64,000 bases of DNA. It comes from Burkholderiales bacterium (lineage in GTDB: Bacteria > Pseudomonadota > Gammaproteobacteria > Burkholderiales > Burkholderiaceae_C). Location of the stretch: the NCBI GenBank assembly GCA_017302655.1, contig JAFLDE010000003.1, positions 34,344 to 98,343 of the forward strand, given 5' to 3'. A model generated the notes under the pieces. The model searched no databases, had not been told where the DNA came from, and saw nothing but the letters and a program-made list of their open reading frames with translations. The position numbers and the translations under genes are program-made. The stretch's first letter is position 1. Each line of letters begins with the position of its first letter. Below, piece by piece: positions 1 through 7,462 of the stretch.

Positions 1-2247
1 CTTGATGCGATCCCAAAGCGCTTTGAACTCCTCGCTGTCCAACACGGCGCGTCGCACCGGCACGGCTTTGCGCTCGTCAGCGTTCTTGATCTCCAAGCGC
101 CCCGCCACCTTCTTGAGCAGCGTCAGCACCTGAGCACGGTGCGGCTCCAAAGCGGGCGGCAAGGGCAGCGATCCGTCCTTGATGAGCGGCTTAAGCGCAT
201 CTTGCACACGGCCCTTGGCATCGATCAGCTTGGCCGCCCTCAAGTGCTCTGCAAGCGCTTTGGAAGCCTCAAAACCCAAAGGCTGTTGGCTGCCATCTGC
301 CTGCGCTACGGCAATGCCTGCAAACAGATGGTCCGGCACCACGCCGAACTGGTAGCCGTCGGCCTCGATCTCCTTCTGCAGGCTGTCGGCGAACTGCTCG
401 TAGCTCTCGTTGGCGATCACCGTCAGCGTGTTCACCTCGAAGCCGCGCACGCGCTCACCGTTCTGGTTCACACAAAGGCGCAGGCCACGGCCGATGGTTT
501 GACGGCGCCAGCGCTCCGTCTCCCGCGTGCTGAAGTTGCAGATCTGGAAGACGTTGGGGTTGTCCCAGCCTTCCTTCAGCGCCGAGTGGCTGAAGATGAA
601 TTTCAAGGGCGACGCAAAGCTGAGCAGCGTCTCCTTGTCGCGCATGATCAAGTTGTAGGTGTCGTCGTCAGCGGCCGTGCTGCCACTGGTGTCTTTGAGC
701 ACCTCGACCACCTTGCCAGCCACCTTCTTCTTGTCGATCGAAAAGTAGCCGTTGTGCACCTCGTGCACTGCTGCACTCAGGTCCACCTCGCCGAACAAGC
801 TCTGGTAGTCCGGGTGACGCGCCCAGCGCTGGTACTCCTCTTCGAAGATTTGCGCGTACACGCCCTTTTGAGCGTTGCCTTGCTCGTCGTAGATGCGGTA
901 CTTGCTGACCTCGTCGATGAAAAAAAGACTGAGCACCTTGATCTTCATGGGACGAAGGCGCTTCTCCTTGTCCAGGTGTTCCTTGATGGTGCGGCGAATC
1001 ATTTCCCGCTGCACAGCCAAAGGCTCCACACCGCCCCAAACATCGCCTACCTGCAGGAACTCCTGACCTCCCGGCACGTGCAGCTCCATCAGCGCTTCGG
1101 CTTTGGGGCTCTTGGTGGCCACACGCAGCGCGCCAATGCGCAGGTTCCCGTAGATGTCGCGGCCAGTCTCCTGCTCAAGGTCAAAGCCGTCCTGTACCTG
1201 GCGCTCCTCGCGCTTGATTGCACCGGTGCGCGTCATCACGTCCAACTCAACCGTGGCCGTGATCGTGCCCCGGGTGCTCTTCACGGCCAACAGCTTCACG
1301 TAGGGCTTGTTAAAGCCTTGCTCTACTGTGGCAGCCGCTACCTCGATCTGCTTGACCAACTTCTGCTCGTAGGCATCCACCGCGTCCAGGCGATAGACCA
1401 TGTTGTGCTTGTCGACGTGGGTGGCCGAGTAGCGCAAGGTGCACAGCGGATTCATCAACGCCAAGGCCTTCTTGCCCTGACCGTCCTTGCCACCATCAAC
1501 GCTCTGCGGTTCGTCAACGATCAGGATCGGTCGGGTTGCCCGCACCAGGTCGATCGGCTTCTCTCCGCCCGTTTTCTCGCTCGGGCGGTACATCACGTTC
1601 TTGCTCTTCTCTCGGCGCCGCAATTCGTCTGCCTCTTCCGCCGCAGCCTCCTGCTCATCGCCAAACTTCACGATCGCGCCCACCGTGATAACCATGATCT
1701 GCACGTTCGGACTGGTCGCGAAGTTGCGCACCTGCCCCAGCTTGCCGGAGTCGTACTGGAAGAACTCGTAGCCCTTGGCGCCGGGGTACAGCGTCTCGAA
1801 GTGCTCGCGCGTGATCTGCAGCGTCTTGTTCACGCCTTCCTTGATGGCCACCGAGGGCACCACGATGACGAACTTCGTAAATCCGTAGCTTCGGTTCAGC
1901 TCAAAGATGGTCTTCAGGTAAACGTAGGTCTTCCCCGTGCCCGTCTCCATCTCCACGGTGAAGTCGGGAGACAGCTGCGCCGTGGGCGGCAGGCCATTGC
2001 GCAACTGAACCGCTCGCAGATTGGTCTCGATCTCCTCGTCCAGCAGCGTGAGCCGGTTGCCAATGCCACCTTGGTCGGTCGCCTGCATGCCCTCCAGCAT
2101 CCCTTGCAGGGGCGTCGTGGCGTCGCTTGCGGCGCGCATGGTCACCGTGAACTCGGTGCGGCAAACCTCTTGACCATTGAAAAGGTCCAAGACCGCTTTG
2201 ACGGCCTCGGACTGGTAGGTCAGGTCGGATTCGAAGTGCAGCTTCAA
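1..2247 (-). CDS. res: Type III restriction enzyme Res subunit (3' end outside window)
   Basis: This is the ATP-dependent helicase/endonuclease subunit of a type III restriction-modification system, which works with the Mod protein encoded upstream. Reading the minus strand from 2247 gives a continuous frame to the window edge (749 residues; family members are about 1,000). Visible motifs are a Walker A METGTGKTYVYL, the type III form of the DExx box (IVDEPQS), the SATHVDKH motif and a C-terminal helicase stretch GWDNPNVFQI...RQTIGRGLRL. The C-terminal nuclease domain lies outside the window. The start is a TTG overlapping the TGA of darG (TTGA), so translation is probably coupled to the antitoxin. 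No ATG fits better near the first conserved residues (KLHFESDLTYQ). Confidence 0.9.
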   Translation of the reverse strand, partial: MKLHFESDLTYQSEAVKAVLDLFNGQEVCRTEFTVTMRAASDATTPLQGMLEGMQATDQGGIGNRLTLLDEEIETNLRAVQLRNGLPPTAQLSPDFTVEMETGTGKTYVYLKTIFELNRSYGFTKFVIVVPSVAIKEGVNKTLQITREHFETLYPGAKGYEFFQYDSGKLGQVRNFATSPNVQIMVITVGAIVKFGDEQEAAAEEADELRRREKSKNVMYRPSEKTGGEKPIDLVRATRPILIVDEPQSVDGGKDGQGKKALALMNPLCTLRYSATHVDKHNMVYRLDAVDAYEQKLVKQIEVAAATVEQGFNKPYVKLLAVKSTRGTITATVELDVMTRTGAIKREERQVQDGFDLEQETGRDIYGNLRIGALRVATKSPKAEALMELHVPGGQEFLQVGDVWGGVEPLAVQREMIRRTIKEHLDKEKRLRPMKIKVLSLFFIDEVSKYRIYDEQGNAQKGVYAQIFEEEYQRWARHPDYQSLFGEVDLSAAVHEVHNGYFSIDKKKVAGKVVEVLKDTSGSTAADDDTYNLIMRDKETLLSFASPLKFIFSHSALKEGWDNPNVFQICNFSTRETERWRRQTIGRGLRLCVNQNGERVRGFEVNTLTVIANESYEQFADSLQKEIEADGYQFGVVPDHLFAGIAVAQADGSQQPLGFEASKALAEHLRAAKLIDAKGRVQDALKPLIKDGSLPLPPALEPHRAQVLTLLKKVAGRLEIKNADERKAVPVRRAVLDSEEFKALWDRIK

Positions 2248-3308
2248 GCGCTCGCTCCTGCGGGAATCGGGGCAATCCAGCCTTTGTTGGCCAGAACATC
2301 CAAGGCGATCCGAACCTGTCGCGGCGTGAACTGCTTCTTCCGGTCACTCCAGGCATAGATGCGGGACGTCACCACCTCGGCATTCGCCGGCGGATCCCCT
2401 TGGGTCGCCGTCCAGTGCACGGTGGACAGCAACTCCAGCCCAAACGGGGTCTCAAAGCCCTCCACGAGCTCGCCCACGCGGTCGAAGCGCGCTCGGGTGT
2501 CGTCATGCGCCGCCAGGAACGCACTGGCCTCTTCCACCGCGCCGGGCACCAGGCTCAAAGGCTTGTCGGGCGCGTCACCGCCATCGGCATAGCCAGCCAC
2601 CATGTGGCCTTCGATGGTGCGCAGCACATGCCGTAGGTTCTCGGCATAGGGGCCGTAAGGCGCCTTGACGTAGTTCAGCTTCAGCGGCTCGCCAGCGGCT
2701 TGCATGAAGTACATCAGCTTGTGCACCTCCAGCAGGCTGATCGTCGGGTCCAGCAGCCCCCGCGCGTACCGATTCATCAGCTCCACCAAGGCGGCCCGGC
2801 CGGCCGTCATCGGCGGCACGTTCCGGCTGTGCTGCATCTTGTCCGACTCCGGCGCCCCCTTGGGCTCGTAGATGCGAACTCGCACGTCTGCCAGGTCAGC
2901 AAGAGCCGCTTCGATGACCGGCCGCACGTCAGTCCATTCCAGCCCCCCCAAGCCGCTGCCCAAGGGCGGGATCGCGATGGAGCGAATGCCCCGCGCCTGA
3001 ATCTGCTTCACCAGGTCCTGCAGGCCGGACTCGATGTCTTCCATGCGACTCTTGCCCTTCCAGTGGCGCTTGGTCGGGAAGTTAATGATGAAACGTGGGG
3101 AGGTCAGCTGCCCCACTTCGTAGATGAACATTCGGCCCGGCTGCACCTCATCGCGCTTGCAAGCGGCCGCATAGGCATCGAAGTTCTTCGGCCAGGCGTT
3201 CTTGAATTGCAAGGCAATGCCTCGGCCCATCACGCCCACGCAGTTAACGGTGTTGACGATCGCGTCCGAGTCGTCTTTGAGGATGTCGCCGCTGGTCAGC
3301 TCAATCAT
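2244..3308 (-). CDS. darG: DarG: macrodomain DNA ADP-ribosylglycohydrolase antitoxin
   Basis: DarG removes ADP-ribose from thymine bases of single-stranded DNA and neutralises DarT. The 354-residue protein starts with a macrodomain (about residues 1-155): GDILKDDSDAIVNTVNC, then GVMGRGIALQF, the INFPTKRHWKGKS stretch holding the lysine typical of DarG, and PPLGSGLGGL. The C-terminal half (about 170-354) matches the DarG toxin-binding domain that in known DarG proteins blocks DarT directly (LLEVHKLMYFMQ, YVKAPYGPYAENL). A good Shine-Dalgarno (AAGGAG) precedes the ATG. It follows darT by 37 bp and its stop overlaps the res start. Family assignment is firm from motifs; activity is inferred. Confidence 0.92.
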   Translation of the reverse strand: MIELTSGDILKDDSDAIVNTVNCVGVMGRGIALQFKNAWPKNFDAYAAACKRDEVQPGRMFIYEVGQLTSPRFIINFPTKRHWKGKSRMEDIESGLQDLVKQIQARGIRSIAIPPLGSGLGGLEWTDVRPVIEAALADLADVRVRIYEPKGAPESDKMQHSRNVPPMTAGRAALVELMNRYARGLLDPTISLLEVHKLMYFMQAAGEPLKLNYVKAPYGPYAENLRHVLRTIEGHMVAGYADGGDAPDKPLSLVPGAVEEASAFLAAHDDTRARFDRVGELVEGFETPFGLELLSTVHWTATQGDPPANAEVVTSRIYAWSDRKKQFTPRQVRIALDVLANKGWIAPIPAGASA

Positions 3309-3345
3309 GGTGAGCTCCTTGTTCGGTTCTCGTGTTCGTCGTCAT

Positions 3346-3984
3346 TCAGTAGTACCAATCAGCCCGCACTTCCACCGCCGGTCGGTGCCCTTGGGGCGGC
3401 AGAGTGTGGGCAACCTGGGCATGCACAGCCGTGCTCGCCACGCCAATCCGCTCGACCAGGTGCCAAGGGAAGTGCTCCTCCAGCAGGAACTCAGCTTGCT
3501 TGCCTTCCTTGTCCGACTGCCACTGGCGTGCCTGCACCGCGTCCCAGTTGATCTCGTTCAGCTGCGCCAGGTCGGCCCGGTCTTCGAAATAACGCGCCCC
3601 CGCATTGGACAGCGTGAACGCCCAGCGCTTGGGCTGCGCGTTGGCCCAGGCCACCGTGGCATGCAGATCAGCCTCCAAGTGGACGATGGCGTCCTGACCA
3701 CCTTGGTAGGAAAGTTCTGAGTTGCGCTTGTGGATCAGGAAAAGCATCACCGAGCGCGGGCAGAAGTAGAAGGGCACACACTGCCCCACAAAGAGCGCCG
3801 GATGGCTGCTCAGCCTCAGCTCGTTCAGGCGCCGCTGTTTGATGTGGTTCATCCCAATCACGGTGCCCGGCAACGCCCGCTGGGCAAGCTCCGCATCCGA
3901 CAGCAAGCCGCCGCTGGCCACGATGGACGGCAGCCGGTCCACATGGCAGATGTGATAAATCTTGGGCTGCGCAGGCTGCGGCAT
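3346..3984 (-). CDS. darT: DarT: single-stranded DNA ADP-ribosyltransferase toxin (DUF4433)
   Basis: DarT uses NAD+ to ADP-ribosylate thymidines in single-stranded DNA, which stops replication; in phage defence it acts when phage DNA is being copied. The 212-residue protein shows the DUF4433 layout: N-terminal YHICHVDRLPSIVASGGLLSD, the HIKQRR segment (R51/R52), VPFYFCPRSVMLF, and near the C-terminus QAEFLLEEHFP, where E165 aligns with the family's catalytic glutamate. The ATG lies 2 bp after the mod stop codon, so the toxin is translated as part of the restriction-modification operon. Length is normal and I see no disabling change. Confidence 0.92.
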   Translation of the reverse strand: MPQPAQPKIYHICHVDRLPSIVASGGLLSDAELAQRALPGTVIGMNHIKQRRLNELRLSSHPALFVGQCVPFYFCPRSVMLFLIHKRNSELSYQGGQDAIVHLEADLHATVAWANAQPKRWAFTLSNAGARYFEDRADLAQLNEINWDAVQARQWQSDKEGKQAEFLLEEHFPWHLVERIGVASTAVHAQVAHTLPPQGHRPAVEVRADWYY

Positions 3985-3986
3985 GC

Positions 3987-5951
3987 TTACAGGCTCCGCA
4001 CCTTGGCGATGCCGTGCTGTTCCAGGAGGGCGGCCAGGTTGGTCTTGGCCACATCGTTCTCGAACGCACTGTCGCGGAACACGCAGGTCACATCACCAGC
4101 CGTTTGCAGCTCGCGATGCCAGGCCACGATACCGAGCGCCAGGCCCTCTGCTTCAGCGGCCTTGATCGACTGGTCCAAGCAGGCCAGGAGAACGCCACCG
4201 CCGATGCTTTGCACGGTCTTGCCCGCCACGACCTTTGACTCGATTGGCACGCATAGGTCTAGCCCAAGCTTAAGTAGAAGCTCGTAGAGCACGTCATCTG
4301 CGCTTCGGCCTGAAACTACGTGATCCAAGTGATCGAGAAGCGACTGACCTAGGTCGCCGCGCTTTGGTGCCCAAGCTCTGATGTTCGACGAGTCCAAGCG
4401 AAATGCGCGAAACCCCGTGTCGATCTGAGCTGGTTGCGCCGATGCTTTGATTCTTTGTCCGGCACGCCGCAAGCGTTCCTTGGTGAGCTCTGAGACAAGT
4501 GCTGGTCGCCCCAAGTTCAAACAGTAGTCACGCGAGATCTTGGTGTCCGATGAATCCCCGATTGGCTCCGGAAGCTGAACAAGTATGAAGCGACGCTGGC
4601 CGCCGTCTGCTGCGTTGAGCAACATGACGGCCTCGCCCATGCTTCCAGAGCCCGCAAAGAAGTCCACGCAGATGTCGTTACGCCCACTTCCAAGGTGTGC
4701 GATCAGCCGAAGAAGTTCGGTTGGCTTGGGCGTATCGAAGACGGACTTTTGTCCAAAGAGCACTTCCAACTCTCTGGCCGCATGCTGATTCAGCGGCATG
4801 TCTGGGAGGATGGAGGGGGTCGTCATACCCTGCTTTGCTTCGCTCAAGAAGAGCTTGCGCATTGGGGTCGTGGCTGTTCCATTGACCCCCCAATAGAGCC
4901 TTCCGTCTGCCTGGAGCCGATCCATTTCCTCCTTTGAATGCCGCCAGCAAGTCCCATCACGCGGATAGCAGAGCTCGCCCGTGGTGGGATTCCGAACACC
5001 GAAGTGGAGTGACGCGACATCGCGACCTCCTTTGGCGTTGGCAGTGGTGTCGATCTTGCGGAACTTGCCTCTTGGATCTGGTCCCCCTGGTTCTTTGAAC
5101 ACCTGGTACTCGGCATCTGCTTTTTCCGTCCGAGGCATCAGGTTGAGGCGCTCCTCTGCCAGAGTCCTAGTCGAACCACCCGCCAGGGCTTTGCCATACA
5201 CAAGCAGGTGTTCATGGACGGAGCCAATGTTTCGATCATTGGGGGCTCCGTCTCGCTTCTTCCAGATCAGATCGATAACGAAGCACTCCTCGCCGAAGAC
5301 CTCATCGAGCACAAGGCGCAGATTGGCAACTTCGGTTGAGTCAATCGACACAAAGAGGACACCGTCGTCGCGGAGCAAGTTCTTTGCTAAGCGGATCCGT
5401 GGGTAGAGCATGGAAAGCCAGTCGGTATGGAATCGCCCACTGGCCTCCGTGTTGGTGCTTATCGGCCGTCCGCCTTCCACTTGACCAGTGAGCTCCAAAT
5501 AGTTCTGGATGCTGTCTCGGAAGTTGTCCGGGTACACGAAGTCTTTACCCGTGTTGTAGGGCGGATCGATGTAGATCAGCTTGACCTTGCCGGCATAGCT
5601 TTTCTGCAGGAGCTTGAGCACCTCCAGGTTGTCGCCTTCGATCATCAAGTTCTGCGTGGTGTCCCAGTCCACGCTGTCTTCCCGGCAAGGCCGCAGCGTG
5701 CCCGTGCTGGGCGTCAGCGCCAGCTGGCGGGCGGCGCGCTTGCCGTGCCAGTTCAGGCCGTACTTCTCATCCGCATCGGTCACAGTGGCATCGCCCACCA
5801 GGGCCTTGAGCACGTCCAGGTTGATGGCAGCACCTTGCGCGCCTTCGGTCACCAGCTCCGGGAACAGCGCCTTCAGCCGCGCGATGTTGTCGGCGGTGAG
5901 GTTGGCGCTCTGCGTCTCCGGCGCTCCGGGCTGAATAGGTTCAATGGCCAT
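3987..5951 (-). CDS. mod: Type III DNA methyltransferase Mod (adenine-specific)
   Basis: This is the modification and specificity subunit of a type III restriction-modification system; it transfers methyl from S-adenosylmethionine to adenine. It has 654 residues, with the beta-class motif order: DPPYNTG (from residue 129) well before the AdoMet-binding FAGSGS (432-437). DGVLFVSID (about 196-204) is also typical. The middle, about 140-380, would carry target recognition. It sits 22 bp after the preceding helical protein gene and 2 bp before darT. Parts of this gene use less GC-rich codons than its neighbours, for example around 4,500-5,400, as expected for an exchanged recognition region. Confidence 0.92.
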   Translation of the reverse strand: MAIEPIQPGAPETQSANLTADNIARLKALFPELVTEGAQGAAINLDVLKALVGDATVTDADEKYGLNWHGKRAARQLALTPSTGTLRPCREDSVDWDTTQNLMIEGDNLEVLKLLQKSYAGKVKLIYIDPPYNTGKDFVYPDNFRDSIQNYLELTGQVEGGRPISTNTEASGRFHTDWLSMLYPRIRLAKNLLRDDGVLFVSIDSTEVANLRLVLDEVFGEECFVIDLIWKKRDGAPNDRNIGSVHEHLLVYGKALAGGSTRTLAEERLNLMPRTEKADAEYQVFKEPGGPDPRGKFRKIDTTANAKGGRDVASLHFGVRNPTTGELCYPRDGTCWRHSKEEMDRLQADGRLYWGVNGTATTPMRKLFLSEAKQGMTTPSILPDMPLNQHAARELEVLFGQKSVFDTPKPTELLRLIAHLGSGRNDICVDFFAGSGSMGEAVMLLNAADGGQRRFILVQLPEPIGDSSDTKISRDYCLNLGRPALVSELTKERLRRAGQRIKASAQPAQIDTGFRAFRLDSSNIRAWAPKRGDLGQSLLDHLDHVVSGRSADDVLYELLLKLGLDLCVPIESKVVAGKTVQSIGGGVLLACLDQSIKAAEAEGLALGIVAWHRELQTAGDVTCVFRDSAFENDVAKTNLAALLEQHGIAKVRSL

Positions 5952-5973
5952 GGGGAAAGCTTCTTCTAAAGGT

Positions 5974-6699
5974 TCAAACTGGGTCGTTGGATGCCAAAGC
6001 GCTGCTGCTTGCGCCAGCGGGCGGCTCCGTAGTGGGCATGGGCGGCGGCAGATCAGCGCTGAAGCTAGCCTGCAACTGGCTCACTGCGTGAACCAGTGGC
6101 TGACGCCCAGCCAAGATGGCCAGCATCATGACAGCCATCAGCATCAGGCCATTGCCGTTGCGTAAGGCAGCAATCAGTAGCGGCACGGGGTAGCCAGATC
6201 GGCTGCGCGTCAGGGCGTGGATGCCGCCGTGCACAAACGAGTTCAGAGCTGGCGCGTTGTTGTCCTTGAAGGCCCGCAGCGCTATCAGCGGCACCGTCGC
6301 TTGCGGCTTGTCGTCCAGCTGCTTGAGCATGTCAGCCATCATGGGCAGCCTGTTGGCCGCCGCTTCGGCGTCCTTGCTCAGCGGGGCGGTGAGCTTGCTG
6401 ATGGCCAGGTCGCTGGCGGCGTAGAGCAGCCACACGGCGCGGACCAGGGCCTCGTGCTGCACTCGAAGCAGGCTCAGCGCGGCGGTCAGCATGCCCTCGG
6501 CCACCAAGACGCGCATGGCCCGGCCATGTTCGATGGCGAGAGACGCTGCCGCCACACTGGTGGAGATGCGGTCGGATTGGTCGAAAGGGCGGTAGTTCTC
6601 GGCGTCAAGGGCCTGCATCAGGGCTTGGTCCAGCAAATCGGCCCGCTGCAGGGCGCGCTCCAGGACGGCCAAGTCCGTGTCAGGTTGGGCTTCAGTCAT
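5974..6699 (-). CDS. Helical protein of unknown function in the defence operon (DUF6988-like)
   Basis: The 241-residue product is predicted almost entirely helical. It has a well-conserved-looking core (LLRVQHEALVRAVWLLYAA, then FVHGGIHALTR and YPVPLLIAALRNGNGLML) and a low-complexity proline/serine-rich tail from about residue 215. It resembles proteins I recall as DUF6988, but I could not check. The histidine/arginine-bearing helices recall HEPN-type RNases; this is only an impression because no clear RxxxxH motif is present. It overlaps the upstream DUF4391 gene by 8 bp and ends 22 bp before mod, so it is co-translated with the restriction system. A hydrophobic helix near 180-200 could be membrane-associated or a buried core helix. 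Confidence 0.6.
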   Translation of the reverse strand: MTEAQPDTDLAVLERALQRADLLDQALMQALDAENYRPFDQSDRISTSVAAASLAIEHGRAMRVLVAEGMLTAALSLLRVQHEALVRAVWLLYAASDLAISKLTAPLSKDAEAAANRLPMMADMLKQLDDKPQATVPLIALRAFKDNNAPALNSFVHGGIHALTRSRSGYPVPLLIAALRNGNGLMLMAVMMLAILAGRQPLVHAVSQLQASFSADLPPPMPTTEPPAGASSSALASNDPV

Positions 6700-7462
6700 G
6701 GTTCGCCTCTCCGAGCATGCGGGCGGTGTGGTGCTGGATCTCAGCCTGCAGGCGCTTGATCTCTGCGTTCAAGGCCACTTGCCTCGGCAGTTGCTTCTCC
6801 TTGCCTGCCTCCGCGCGCCGCTGAGCCAGTTGCTGCTTCAATTCCCGCACGCGGTTGGCGGCTTCGTGGCGCTGGGCAGCTTGTTCAGGCGAGTCACTCA
6901 GCCGAAAGTGACCAATCTCGCGCGCAATGCCGAAGGCTTGCAGGGTGTGGATCCAGCTTTCGTACAAGGACCGCAGATCGTCCCGGCGCTGCCGGCTGAG
7001 CGAGAGCGCCTCCAGTGGAGCCGCCGCATTCGCTTCAAGATCGAGCGCCACGCTGTGCACGGCGCCATCGAGCACCACCTTGTCGCGCTCGTTCTGGGCA
7101 GCACGCAAATGGGCCAGCGAAAGGCTCAAGCCAGCGTCGGACTGGGTGATGAGCAGCATCGGGTACGGGACCGCCCGGTGCAGCAGTTCCACCAGGCGAG
7201 CCGCCTTGGCGCCGGATTTCAGGACGAGCGAGAGCACCGCTATCTCCAGGTACTCACGATGCTCGTCCTTGAACACCGGCACCCCGACCAGGTGCGGCTT
7301 CAGGGACGCCAACCACTGGATCTCGGCGACGCCATCCTGAATCTGGCGCTTGTCGGCGGCCGTGGCCGCTGCCTGCTCCGTCAGTAGCTTCTTCGGAACC
7401 CGCTGATCGACTCGCGTGGGCGCTGGTAGCTCCAGCGCCGCAACGACCCTGTCCACGCTCAT
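6692..7462 (-). CDS. DUF4391 protein, partner of the SNF2 helicase
   Basis: The 256-residue protein matches the DUF4391 type of small accessory protein that accompanies helicases in type III restriction-modification and BREX-like islands. Evidence is the conserved start (LPAPTRVDQRVPKKLL, then IQWLASLKPHLVGVP), the central VELLHRAVPYPMLLI segment, and a charged C-terminal coiled-coil-like region (about 205-250) with many Glu, Lys, Arg and Gln. Its biochemical role is not known to me; a role in helicase assembly is inference from constant co-occurrence. Its ATG overlaps the helicase stop (ATGA), so the two are translationally coupled. Confidence 0.7.
   Translation of the reverse strand: MSVDRVVAALELPAPTRVDQRVPKKLLTEQAAATAADKRQIQDGVAEIQWLASLKPHLVGVPVFKDEHREYLEIAVLSLVLKSGAKAARLVELLHRAVPYPMLLITQSDAGLSLSLAHLRAAQNERDKVVLDGAVHSVALDLEANAAAPLEALSLSRQRRDDLRSLYESWIHTLQAFGIAREIGHFRLSDSPEQAAQRHEAANRVRELKQQLAQRRAEAGKEKQLPRQVALNAEIKRLQAEIQHHTARMLGEANHD

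Noticed and set aside
139-2358. Long plus-strand frame (739 residues) opposite the res gene
   Set aside because: Its translation is rich in Leu/His/Arg with no recognisable motif, while the minus strand encodes a type III Res protein with all helicase motifs.
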